From Zantedeschia hybrid cultivar (lineage: Eukaryota > Streptophyta > Magnoliopsida > Alismatales > Araceae): a stretch of DNA of 64,000 nucleotides. The notes below the pieces were generated by a model. The model saw nothing but the letters and a program-made list of their open reading frames with translations, had not been told where the DNA came from and did no database searches. Shown here one piece after another: positions 12,418 through 24,344 of the stretch. How positions within the stretch are numbered: position 1 is the stretch's first letter; the number at the start of each line of letters is the position of its first letter. The stretch lies in the NCBI GenBank assembly GCA_030544215.1, contig JARZZO010000003.1, forward strand, positions 1,312,001-1,376,000, written 5' to 3'. The translations under genes were made by a program, and so were the position numbers.

Positions 12418-12690
12418 AGTTTGTTTGGAGAATAATTATCCAGAATTACTTATCTGGAATAGAGTATACTAGAATAAGGGGGCCTAAGTTTGATAATTCC
12501 GTAGGGCCCACTGACGGAATAGGAAGAATAGGCAATTCTTGGGTCTAGGTAAAATTGCTTATTCTTCTTATTCTGATATAAGCAATTCTGATGCGATATA
12601 AGCTATTCTGACTATCAAACTAGAATTAGTCTTATTTTAGGAATAAGACCCCTTATTCTGCTCTTGTTATCCTATCAATTGAATTATAGG
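12418..12690. mobile_element. Candidate MITE, copy-1-specific
   Basis: This stretch is absent from copy 2 (empty site near 27,935). It is dense in words such as gcttattcttcttattctg and actagaataaggg, facing each other across the element. A clearly homologous sequence lies at 58,385-58,640, which supports a mobile family. Exact termini and target duplication could not be fixed. Confidence 0.55.
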
Positions 12691-12733
12691 ACTATACAAC
12701 TCACATTAGTGATCAGGTGAATGATCTACAATA

Positions 12734-13733
12734 GAGTGATTTCCTCTCCCCGAGAGTGGTAAGTGGTCACCACCTCCTCACAATCAGCATGTTGATAGGC
12801 TAGGGTGATGAATGCATTGAGGGTCTTCGGCACTCTGAGGACAATCACCCTCCTCAGCATTTCATCTCAGGTGCACTTTCTAAGAAAAACCATTCAATTC
12901 CTCAAGTTTATGTATAGATGTAGGAGTCCTTTTTTTTAAGAAAATAATTACAAATCATCTCTAGTGGGAAGTGTAAATATGGATACATGTTAATTTTACT
13001 TAATAAGAGAATTTTTTATCTTTCTTTTTGCATAATTAGCAAATGTAAGGCTCAATTTTTCCTTCATAACTCTCCAATGTAGGTCACCAACCCCTATCAT
13101 CACACTAGGAATGAAATAACATCAGGGTCGTTTGCTATATCATAAAATATCGTAAAACATATTAAACAACAATAAAACAATATTTTCTTTGTGTCTGAGA
13201 TGCTATAATTTGTATTACATTACTTTTTGTATGTTTGGTATATAAATTGTCGGATTTCATAACCGGTTGATTCCTAAAATCGTCTTTTTAGCTGATTTTG
13301 ATTTTCAGTCCAAAATCACCATAAACCAAAATTTGTGATTTCAAAATTAGTGATTTAAGGTCAAGAATTTTATTTTTACTAGTTTTAAAATTGATGATTT
13401 TAAAATTGAGATTTTATAGTATTTTATGATGCACCAAACAAGCCTTGAATTAGAATAACATCCATTTGATCTTTTAAACTGTATTTCTTTGTTTAATCTA
13501 ATAAAATTTCTAGGAACTCAGTTTTCCAGAGCCACAACATTGCGATTGGAGGGTTGATGGGTAGAGGAATAAAATTGTAGAATTTAAGAAAAATTAGCAC
13601 ACTTCACACAATGGGTTATCATAGGTTAGGAAGCTGAAGGCTCGTCAAACTTTTGCTGGGAAAAAGGTCTAGAAAAATAAGTTTTACCTGACCCAAAAGC
13701 TTGTTGTAGCAGGTGTAAAGATTGTGCAAGCCT
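12734..13733. other. Spacer between the two duplication copies
   Basis: About 1 kb that is not matched elsewhere in the window. It holds a MITE at 13,124-13,445 and otherwise AT-rich sequence without a credible ORF. The last 80 bp resembles sequence near 3,500-3,590 and 17,240-17,320 only weakly. Confidence 0.6.
13124..13445. mobile_element. MITE with ~26-bp imperfect terminal inverted repeats
   Basis: The left end AGGGTCGTTTGCTATATCAT and the right end, which read in reverse begins AGGCTTGTTTGGTGCATCAT, pair over about 26 bp. The interior is AT-rich with ccaaaatcacc/tgattttgattt-type internal complementarity. No target duplication is certain. The generic gtttgg-type terminus fits a hAT or PIF/Harbinger MITE. 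Confidence 0.65.
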
Positions 13734-13768
13734 ACTTTTTTCATGTTAATGTATCTTTATAAACATTT

Positions 13769-14057
13769 AGGGTCTGTTTGGCACAGCTTGGAATCACTTT
13801 TGCACTTCCATTTAGTTATCTTTTTATGGAAGCTATCAAATCTTGAAAGTTATTTATGTAGTATTTTACTTGTGTTTTAGCTTCCAACTAAAAGCTATAA
13901 GGTGGGGCTTCAAAGATAAAGAAAAAAGGATGTTGTTATGAAAGAGTAGACTTTTGTAACAAAATAAAATTAGTTATAACCTCTCCCTCTACTCATTCTA
14001 TGTGAGAAGTGGAAGCCAAAAGTGGCTTTTAAATAGAAGGTTTGCCAAACATGCCCT
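13769..14057. mobile_element. hAT-like MITE, copy 2
   Basis: The left end AGGGTCTGTTTGGCA and the right end TGCCAAACATGCCCT pair with three mismatches. Flanks are aaacattt and gaacattt (7 of 8 bases). This is the better preserved duplicate of the element at 35-320. Confidence 0.75.
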
Positions 14058-15506
14058 GAACATTTTGTTAATATAAAGAAATACTTATTACATCAATTGT
14101 TGTGGTAGTACAATGCACCCCTATACGAATCTCATCTGATTGGTAGATCAGACAATACACTTAAAGTTAAGTTCCCTTGTACCTCTACAAGAAATTGCGG
14201 TAGCCATGGATGCACTACATCGTTGAGCCTTGGGTTGTATGTACTATTTGAATAAATTGTTATATCATGTATCAATATATTCTAACATGTATTCAAATTT
14301 AACAAGCCTATATTAAGACCAGCACCAGCTTACCACCTATGGGTCGGGCACTTTCCTTCTGACCTACTTTGACAAGGCTCATTGCACACCTACATAAATT
14401 GAGAAAACGAGACCTTAGCCATTTGATGATTTCATGATAGATTCTCTCTCACATTTCTAGAAGGATAAATGCATCTTGACTCACAGGGATAGTCGGGAGG
14501 GGTTCATTAATTTCTAGACATTTGGTGATCAACATGGTAGATTCTCTCTTTAGTGATGTTTATCCATATCTTTACATTTGATGATCTTGTGATGGATTCT
14601 CTCGCTTGCATGCCTTCTTCTTTGGATCAATGCTTATCCATGTCTTTATATCTAAGAATACTTATCCATTTCTTTACATTTGGACAGGACTCTTTGATGA
14701 TACTTATCCATATCTTTACATTTGAAGATACTCATCCATGTCTTTACGTTTGTACGATACACATTCATTCCATCTTTGACATAAACTGAGAAAAGAAATT
14801 TAGAGTCTTTCTATATCTATCTCTTTGTGCTTACTACCTTTAATGAGCGTATCCATGCATCTACATTTGGAGATCTCAAGCCTTCTCTCTCTCTCTATCT
14901 ATCTATCTACACATACACCCCCTACCCTGAGTGTCTCAGGCTTGCATACGCCCACCCCCATCCCAGTGTCTTGAGCTTGTGTGCCTACTCTCTTTAATGA
15001 TGCTTATCCATGCCACTACATCTGGTGTCACAAGCCTAGCCTCCCTTTGTGTATGTGTGTTTGTGTAGATGTGAACACCTTGTTCTATAAATTGGTTGAA
15101 CATCTATTGAGTTAAGTGGTCATAGTGTCTTGGGTGGTCCATCTTACTTATGAGTCAATGTCTAGAGGATCTTAGATCATGAATATGCATGCAACTCCAG
15201 GAGGTTCTACTAGTTCTTTCTATTCCCTCGTGTATGTCTTTTACTAGGATCATCCATCTTCTTAACATTAGACCATTGCTAGTTCTTTCTCGTTCTATGG
15301 ATTTTTGCATGTAGATAGGTGGAGATAGTTCTAATTTTATTATGTAAACTTATTAGTGGTACTACTATGCCTTTTATTTTCATTTGTCTATCTTGGTAGA
15401 GATAGGAGGATTGTTGTGTGTAAGGTGAGGAACCTTTCAAGCCATTCTCTTACACCAGCATGTTTAGCATTCACTGACATAAATTCTAAGTAGGTGTCTT
15501 GAACCA

Positions 15507-15870
15507 GCATTACAATATTCGCTGATTTTTGTGCAGACGACCTGTCTAACAACGATGGAGGCATCGGAGACAGTAGTGCCTCTTGTTGCCTGCTATCATC
15601 CCACCCTCTAATGCCTTAGATCCAGAGGACTCGGAGCTTTGATGTAGACCACCTATCAATAAGATCAGGATGAAGTTTGTCGCATTAGTGGTCTACTCCT
15701 TCAAAGCTCATTTTGATCTAATTGGTAGATGGTTTTCATCAAACTTCCTTGCCCTCTGCATCTAAGGCATTGGAGGGAGGGATGATAGCAGCCAATAAGA
15801 GGCACTACTGTCTCCAATGCCGCCACCGTTGTTCATCAGGTGGTTTGTACAAAAATTGACGGGCATTGTA
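15507..15870. repeat. Long fold-back (inverted repeat), copy 2
   Basis: This is the duplicate of the fold-back at 1,771-2,134. Both arms are still largely complementary (aatgccttagat facing atctaaggcatt; aggcatcggagacag facing ctgtctccaatgcc). Similar arm-to-arm divergence in the two copies shows the structure existed before the duplication. Confidence 0.72.
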
Positions 15871-18019
15871 CTTCTTATCATTTAGTTTGAAATACACCAG
15901 TGTACATCTATATCTAGAATACATTATATAACTAGGCTTTGTAGAACTTACCATGCATTAAAAGTTATAGCTAAAAGGGTTGAGCAATTGTCATTTAGAC
16001 CTTTGGATCCTTCATGGGTCCTACACTCTACAGTCAAAGGAAATCCAGAGTTAGAAGATTCAAAAGCTTGGCCATGGTGTGCTCCTTAAGATAGCAAAGA
16101 TCTTGATAATTGCATGTTCAGAAGGCACACTTGGTCAAAACTTTGACTTACTTCAACCAAGATCATGAATGAAGATCCAGGGCACCAAAGTTTGTTGAAG
16201 ATATCTTACAACAAAAAGGAAAGAAAGAAAGAAAAGAGAAGTGGGCAATTATTGGGAGGAATCTGTAAGGTGTTTAGGGAGCTCATGTAAGGGGGTACTC
16301 TAGGGTAAGAAAGTGATATTTCCATCGAAAGAAGGTGCAAGATTTGTTAAAATTTGCTTCATGTATCCCTCCTTCCTTGAATGCAATGAAATTTCTTCTT
16401 TTCCATGCAATGAAATCTCTTCATGATGAATGAGTCAATCAAAGGTCAAATAACGGCATTGTGTAGGAGTCCCCTGCACTTGGTTATGCATAATGATAAT
16501 GCCATCATCCATCATTCTAATCCTCTAAAATATTGGTGCCAGGACTTGGATTTTCTCTCAAGGGCTTGCCTTCGTTGTTGTTGGGTTTTTAGCACACAAT
16601 AGTCCATGAAGATGCCATAATCTCAAACAGTGTTCTAATTGCAAAAATATTCTGAATTCACCTGTTCATGCTTGCTCAAGAAGTTAATGCTATAACCGTT
16701 GTTCCCTCCCCTTGGGTGACAAGTATATAACATTGGTTAGCTCTCAAGGGCTCGTCCTCCCTAGGTCTCTAGAGTAGAAATGCCCATTCAAGAGCCCCTA
16801 TTCCAATAATTAGTCTCCAATTAGTAAATGACTTTAAAAAGTTGACATAAGTTAACATCTGGAGTCAAATGGAATGTGTAATTAGAATGATTTTCCTTTG
16901 TATTTCTATTCTCCACATCGCTTCTATGACTTCGTTAAAACTTAGTATATATCATTATAATAGTGATTGGAATGTCTTCATTCTTTAGTGCATTTTAAAT
17001 GTTTCTCTCATGATAGTTGGAATGGAATAAATCTGAGAGAGTAACTATGCATCTCAATGTTTTGAACCTCCTAAATCTATTTCTTTTGCTTAATGTAATA
17101 AAAATTTCTACTATCTTCAGGAGTTAGAATCTTAATTTTCAGAAGTAAGATGAAACATTTGGATTTTGAGAGAAATTATAAGGCTTTATCCAATAAAAGT
17201 GAAATTATCAACGGAAAGGGCCTGCTTAGGCACCATAAGGGTCAATAGACCTGGACTAATAAAAAAATCTAGAAAACAATTTCGGCCTACCCCAAGAACT
17301 TGTCATAGTGGGCTTGAGTTTGGTTTATAGATTGCCCAATAATATATAGATATTTGGTTGCAATAACCATGATAAGATGCTTCGTAGTAGAGAGGAAATC
17401 ACAATAAACCAAAACGACGGTCCACATCCTCCTTAATTATCACAACCAACTTATGAACTGCTTCTACATATTTTCACATTCTACTCTTAGAAATTCAAAA
17501 AATGTGCAAAGACTAGATTAAATTCTTATTTAGGTGATTGTCTTCATCAGAACACTTTAATGTCTTAAAAATTAATTTTATTATCTATTCATTATGGCTT
17601 GGACGTCCTTTATGTTAATGAGGGGTATAGATGCACTTGATTCATATTGTAGAGATGGGAGTGAGCTATCACACCTTGTAGTAAGTCTTAGCAAGCCAAG
17701 GGAAGTCTAAGGCGTGTTGAATTTTACACCATAAGGTTGATTCTAGGCTCCTAGAAATTGAGCCTTAATAGATCTTCCCACCTCCCAAGTTTAGGAGGGT
17801 ACCTATCCAATTGTCCAAGTAAAAGGGTTACCTTTAGTCATCATGTCTATATCAATGAGTTTGAGAATAATTCCCTATGATATTGACCTATGATGCTGTT
17901 CTAATACTGGACACAATTGATCACTTCAACAAAGGCATCCTAACTCAAGAATACCAAAGGCATGATATGTCGGAAGGGCGTTCTCTCCCCAAGTAGGGGG
18001 CAAAAGTCTAAACATTAAA

Positions 18020-20100
18020 TGTTATGAACTTAAATCCATTATAATTAATTAAATGGGCCATGACTAATCAAGTCCAACTAGTTTAATTAATATGTTATAA
18101 GTAATTAGGCTGAATTATAGTTAATTATTTATTAAAATAATAAATTTACTATGAGCAATCCGTTAGATGAACAACTTGGCCCATGAAGCTTATTAGTGTT
18201 CTAAGAAGGAACCAAACTAGTTTCAACACTTAGTCAAATTTTGAGTTCAGAGTTGTGTGACAATCGTTCGGTAAATCAGTAATATCTTCGAACTAGATTG
18301 GCAAAAAAATTGTGATCTTGGTCTTGTTGGAAAGGGGGAATTAAGATATATAGCTTTGTCAAAAGGAGTCTTGTCTAGTTACAACATTTTTTGGCATCAA
18401 AATTTATGGTTTCAGATTAAGAACAAGTTAGTGTAGGAATAAGAAACCTATTTACATTAGGAAGGGATCATTTACTTGGCCATTAAGTTTTTCCTTGTTA
18501 GAATCTGACCCAACCACAAAGGGGGCTTAATTTGGGTTGTATTGGGGAGCCAAAGGTCTATAAATAAGACCTTGAGGGCGAGCTTAATCCCTTTTGCTCA
18601 CAACTCTCTTCTTTAGGTAAGTACATTATGTATTCTTGAGGGGAAGAGAGAGCTTCTTCATTGATTCAAGGAGAAATTCTATTCTAGTCATTAGGTTGTA
18701 TTCTTAGATGTCTAGAGAACGTGGGAAAGACCTTAGAGTGGGAAGAATTTGTGACTTAAGGCTAAGAGAGGGTAGGAAAGGATTTGTTTTGTTCTTCCTC
18801 AAAGGTAGACTATGATAATCCTTCAAATATTTATTTTATATTAATATGAAAATAAATTTTTAGACTTATATGTAACATTTTCTCAATTAAATTTTTAGAT
18901 CTATGATCATTATGAAATATGTAAAAATATATTTGTGCCATATTTATTTGATATGTGTTCAGACATTGTCATCTTAAGAAGATGGAGCTCATTCTTTAGC
19001 AGCCGTATATGAGCTCTACTCGTAGGCAATGGAAAATTTTCGATAATTGTGAATTTGCAATCAGTTATTCGAGTGGGTCATAAAGTCTCGACTATACATG
19101 TGTCATGATCTTAGTATACTTACCTATATACTATGATGTTTGTTTGTTCGGCTCTTTATATTGTGGTTGGATGTATGTTTGATTTAATGTGTTAGTTTAA
19201 TATATATTTGACATGTAATTATGAAACATAATTGTTGTTTAAATCTATTTGTTTCATTTTATAATATGTTCAGTTTATTCCTTTGACATTTATGTCTAGT
19301 TAGTTTGATTTCAACTTATTTAATTAGGAATCTATATCATTCTGATTAGCTATTCTGACAATATGAACTCTGATTTGATAAGCTATCATGCCATGATAAT
19401 TTGATATATGTTCAGTTTGATATATTTAGTTTGGTATGTGATATTTTCGGATCATAGCTAGTAGACTTGTTCAGTTAGATAAGAATTTGATCATGCCTTA
19501 TATGTTATATGTTAATAGATCTATTCTTACTATTACAAAACACATGATTTCATAAGCTTATATTGACTATGTTTTGTATTATGATCTTATTTAAGCTATA
19601 TGATTAACTATGAATCATGTATATTTGTTATCATCACTTTTTCATTATATGTTTAGCATTTGATGGATTTTATTGCCTATTGAGTGGTTGTATTAATAAA
19701 TCTTACTAACATTTTCAGAGACTGATGAGGAAGAGTTAATCGCTAAGAAAGATTTTTCCTGAGGCATTTGATCTGGACTTCTGAAAAAGTTTATTCAGTT
19801 AGATTTATATTTTTTACTATTTAGTAGATTGATGTAGTAGGTTTGAGAGATGATATGTACTTTTCTATTTCTTTAGTGAGTTAAGAGTTGTTTCTGCAAG
19901 AATATGATGTAATATTTGTAGATCCTGGATATAGCATTAGAATGGATTATTGGATTATTTTTATAGTAAATGGTATGTTTATTACTTTGGTTATTTGTCT
20001 CTCATCATTTATGTCCGATTTGTATACTATTTGATTCCGTAGTTACGTGACTTGAATCCGAAGTGAGTCCAAATGATTGAATCAGATCAGGAGCATAACA
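18020..20100 (+). mobile_element. Solo LTR (2,081 bp), copy-2-specific
   Basis: The element starts TGTTATGAACTTAAATCC and ends CAGGAGCATAACA (inverted ends TGTTATG/CATAACA), flanked by the exact 5-bp duplication ttaaa (18,015-18,019 and 20,101-20,105). Copy 1 has the uninterrupted site aacattaaaactc near 4,812. A TATA-like tataaata lies at about 18,556, consistent with an LTR promoter in plus orientation. There is no second LTR or internal domain, so it is a solo LTR; the superfamily is not certain. Confidence 0.87.
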
Positions 20101-20621
20101 TTAAAACCTAACCAAAAAGTTAGTTGCAGAACAATATGAACTACCAACTGGCCTAGCTCACATGGCACCTCATGAAATACCCATCTAGGGATGAGAAATG
20201 CTTGTTGTATTGCACGCAATGCATCAACGTACTATACCAAGCACAGTATAGTATCTGGTTATGCATCATGGCTTAGATCGCATGGGTGCACAACCTCTTT
20301 TTTTTTTTTTTTTTTAACCATTCAATTAAAGATCAAATGGTGTGGAGGCTAAGCGGAGGTGGTCTCCTCGATCGACAATTATTTAAAAAAAAGAATAACC
20401 CTCCATTATGTCATCATTCGAGCAATGTGATTGGATGGCAACACCAAGGGCAATACAACCCACGTGGACTGCAGCGCCCTCTGATGGTGCAGCAAGCATC
20501 ATGCTTTGGGAAGGTCACAAGTTTACTCCTACTAGGTGCTTGCACCCTATGTATTTGGACGTGACCCATAGGATTACTTCCTTAGACAGGGGGGTTGACC
20601 TGAACTTGTCTAATTAGGCAT

Positions 20622-20728
20622 AAAAAATTACATTTGATGCGGAATTATCCTCAAAAGGAGGGCTCATGAGATTCAAACCTCTCCCATTTGGGAGGCATCA
20701 TAATGTTTGGCTATTGAGTCACGTGTCA
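20622..20728 (-). mobile_element. tRNA-derived SINE-like sequence, copy 2
   Basis: This duplicates the sequence at 5,281-5,392. The B-box-like element is conserved (20,679-20,668 on the minus strand), while the A-box has one change (tgactcaatag at 20,721-20,711). Divergence at the A-box suggests it is inactive. Confidence 0.5.
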
Positions 20729-21499
20729 AAAAAAGTATATGAATTTAGCAAGATGATGCATTACATGTGTAGCATCATATGTAATAAGCAAAATAAAATT
20801 TAGCGTCTAATGCAGAAAAGAGCATTAACTAAGAAGTTAAAATACATCATGATACTTCGAAGTATATACATCATGCTATATGTAAATATGATCTTGGTTA
20901 ATGTTAACAAAAAGAAATTGCGTAGGGTCTCAAAAAGTATACACACATAGTGATCTTAAGGAAAGCAAACATAGCAATTAATAAATTTGTTATGTTTGGC
21001 AAGGGTATGGATTTAACTGTGCACTTAGTAGAATATATATTATCATTGTTGCCATTACAGAATCTTATCCTACAAATGTGGGGTCTATTTAGGTCTATGG
21101 ATATAAAGTTCAAAGAAATTGGGAGAAGTCTTTTGGTCAATTATTTGCTTAAAGCCAAAGAGAATAAATGTATTCTTGGTACGTTATCCCTTTGCATGGT
21201 GGTCATGTATTCAAGATATTTTCTGTACAACTAAGGTTTGAAAGTCCTATACGTGTTATCTATTCCTCATCACTTATTTTGCTGCTTTGGGCAATTGTAA
21301 ATTGAGGATATTGTCCTTTGCAAGATGTACATGTGGTTGTGTTTAGTCTTCTCCCATCCCATCTAGACATAGCCAGCTTGAAATATGTCTTATCTCATCC
21401 TCCTCCCCAAGAATACTAATTAGTAATATTTTTTCATCATTTGGGACTGCTGGGTATAGCTTGTATATGTGTTGGTTAAAAAAAAAAAAAAGTAACTTG

Positions 21500-21835
21500 T
21501 AAATACTATCCATTTGTCTCCCTTAGTTAATAGGGTTATCTCTTTCATTTATGGCTTGGATATTGTTTTCACAGTTGGGGGCTGAAAAATCCTCCCCCAC
21601 TCCACTTGCATGGCCTTACTAGTTTTAGTTGGGATAGGAATCTCAATACCTGTAAATATTGTCCATTTGTAAACCTTAGTTGATAGGGTTGTCTCTATGA
21701 TTTATGGCTTGGATATTTCTTTCATAGTTGGAGGATGAAAAATCATCCTCCACTCTATCCGCTTGGACTTACTAGTTTTAGTTGGGATAGGAATCTCAAT
21801 CTCTCGTCTACTCTTCTCCCTAGTTTTAGTTGGGA
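21500..21835 (+). repeat. 153-bp tandem repeat, two units, copy 2
   Basis: This matches 6,141-6,446. The word ttagttaatagggtt near 21,524 recurs as ttagttgatagggtt 153 bp later. A short CT dinucleotide run at 21,836-21,856 follows where copy 1 has a TA run. Confidence 0.75.
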
Positions 21836-24344
21836 TCTCTCTCTCTCTCTCTCTCCCCTATAAATTGTCCACATGCTTCTTGATAATGGACAATCATACA
21901 TGGTACACACTCCATCTCTCACATGCCCAAGGTCCTGTGTGATTGGACAACTTCCTAAGTTCTCTTTATCCCTTCATGTGCCTTGGTTCTTTCCTAGGAG
22001 GTTCTATGTACTTCTTCCCAAATCCTATAGTGTACATCACTCTCAGGTTTTGAGGGTTTCTATGTGTTAATAGGTAGTAGGAGTCATTCTTTTTGTACAT
22101 CAGTTCTATGGGGCTCCTACTATGTATATTCTCTTTCTATTTTTGTATTCTAATTAGAATGTGAGGATTGCTGTGCTTGATGTAAGGCTATTTGATCTCC
22201 AAAGTAAGATGGGAAGGGTCTAGATAGAGTACAGACTCACAGATCCCAGCATGCTATCCATATGGAGGGCATGTGCGATAGCATGATTGGTTTTGAAGGT
22301 GAAGCTGCATCGACCCTTGCTCCAATCCTCCTTTGGAGTGAAGATAGCTCTACAACTTTGTACTACAATCGAACATTAACGTCTACATTACATGGAAATT
22401 ATGGTATTTGTGTTTGGTTTTTTTGACATTTGATTCATGAGTGAATCTGAGATGCATGTACATGTATCTAGTTTTGGTCCTAGAGATTGCACTATAAGTC
22501 TCTCCGCACATAGAAAGCGGACAGGTGACAAAGAGGAAAAATTATGGTTACATGTGAAGGATACATAGATCGGTGATAATCAACTCAGTTAGTAGGAGAG
22601 AATTCTTGCAGTCTCTTATCTCCCATATTGAGGTCCAAGCTCTACTCTCCTCCTGCCTTTCCCCCAATTCTTTTTACACCTGAGAGTGGCAGCAATGGAG
22701 GCATAGCAGGCCCTACTCCCTTTGCTCTTCCTTTCCCTCTTCTTCCATCAAATAAGAACAACAACAAAACAACAAAAGGAACAGCACCGTACAATAATAG
22801 GACCAACAATAAGAACAACAACATGATGACCTGATTCACATTATCACAATGCAATGTTATTTAATGCAGCTACACCTGTTGCTATTTTTGATGTTGTTGT
22901 TGCTGCTGTTGCTGTGCAGTGGGAAAGGGGTGGGACATGTGGCGGCATGACCGAACGAGAGAACATGCGGGAGAGTGGCTGATCTTTCTCTTTTTCTTTT
23001 TTCCCTCATATATCCTATTTTTATTTCAAGAGAGTGGTTGACTAATCATCTTTTAGTGTAGATAGTAGTGGAGAAAATAATTTATAGAGGATCTGATACA
23101 AGAGACCAAGAGGAAGGAAGCTTTTTTGCACTCTTTGTTTTTATTCTTTGTCTTTTTAAATTATAGATGTTAAATTTAGATGTTTCTAAGATCGATAAAT
23201 TATTTTTGAAAAAGAGAAAATTTTTTTGGCTAGTGTTAGTAACCAAAACTGGCTGAGCCATTTTTTTTGCGTTGGGAAAAGCTTCCCAACCTACATATAC
23301 ACATACCAAATAGAGGACTACTAAAGTTCTCTCTTCCTAATGACTGAGTGGATATGCTGATACTCATCTTGTAACATCCTGTATAAGAATATGTTAAATA
23401 GAAATCAGTAGACTACTAATAACATTGGCTAGTCACTTTTTAAAGCTCGAGTTAGAAAAAACTCTGAAGTTAAGTATGCTCAGCTGGGAGAAGTCCCAAG
23501 ATAGGTGACCTTCCTGAGAAATCTACTAATTAACACAATTATTGGACCAATTAGTTGATTGGTTCGTTACAAAATGATATCAGCAACATGAATTGCTTTG
23601 TAGGACATACGTATGCACTAAGGAACACAAATTGATGACGATCAGGCAATCTACCCAATATTTCAGTGCTTATGGATATCCGAGAGCGAGTAGAACATTT
23701 TAGAGTACATGAAAGCAATTCATTCCTATGTTCGTTGTCACTGAGGCTATGGACGACCACCTTAGTCTACTATAGTTTCTTCCCCACTGCATGTGAAGTG
23801 CCTTTGTTTCTCGTAGATGATATGGATCCTATATAGTATTATTGTAACCTTTTATTTTGTAATGTTATCCCATGTATTATTATTGTAACCTTTTTTATAT
23901 GTAATGTTATCGATGAACTAACTTGTTGCTTATGTGAATGAAAGAGCCACCTTTATTTATGAAGTAAAAGTGATGATTTTGGAGATTGTGTTCCAATTTT
24001 CTTTCTTTAATCACGTGTTTATGTTTATATTTTGTTATGACAAGTAAGCTCTACAAAAAAATCTCAATGTCTAGTATAATATAACTACCTATAGTTGATT
24101 TTGCCATCTATAGTTGTCATATACATTGACCAGCTTACCCAATCCTTTTTTTTTTTTGAGCGGGGAGCTTACCCAAACATTAATTTTATGTTTAACATAA
24201 TAATTGTTTATATGTTAAATGATCAAGACTGCAACATAACTTTTACATTTTTAACATCTGATATAACAATATCCATGCACAATGCCATATATGCTTTTCT
24301 CTCTTTCTTTTCTTAATCAAGTAGTATAGTAGCTAAATATCTAT

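Larger units (their letters stand above)
1..12733 (+). repeat. Copy 1 of a ~13.7-kb direct segmental duplication
   Basis: This block reappears in the same order and orientation at about 13,734-27,985. Matching landmarks include the start of both blocks, the fold-back at 1,771/15,507, the SINE-like sequence at about 5,281/20,622, the 153-bp tandem repeat at 6,141/21,500 and the end at 12,733/27,985 (shared text gtgatcaggtgaat). The left edge may lie outside the window. By eye the aligned blocks are similar at most positions; identity was not computed. Copy-1-only insertions are 4,247-4,787, 7,927-10,072 and about 12,418-12,690, and the CT/CA microsatellite at 2,767 is missing from copy 2. No ORF here is long or conserved between copies, so I see no gene. 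Confidence 0.9.
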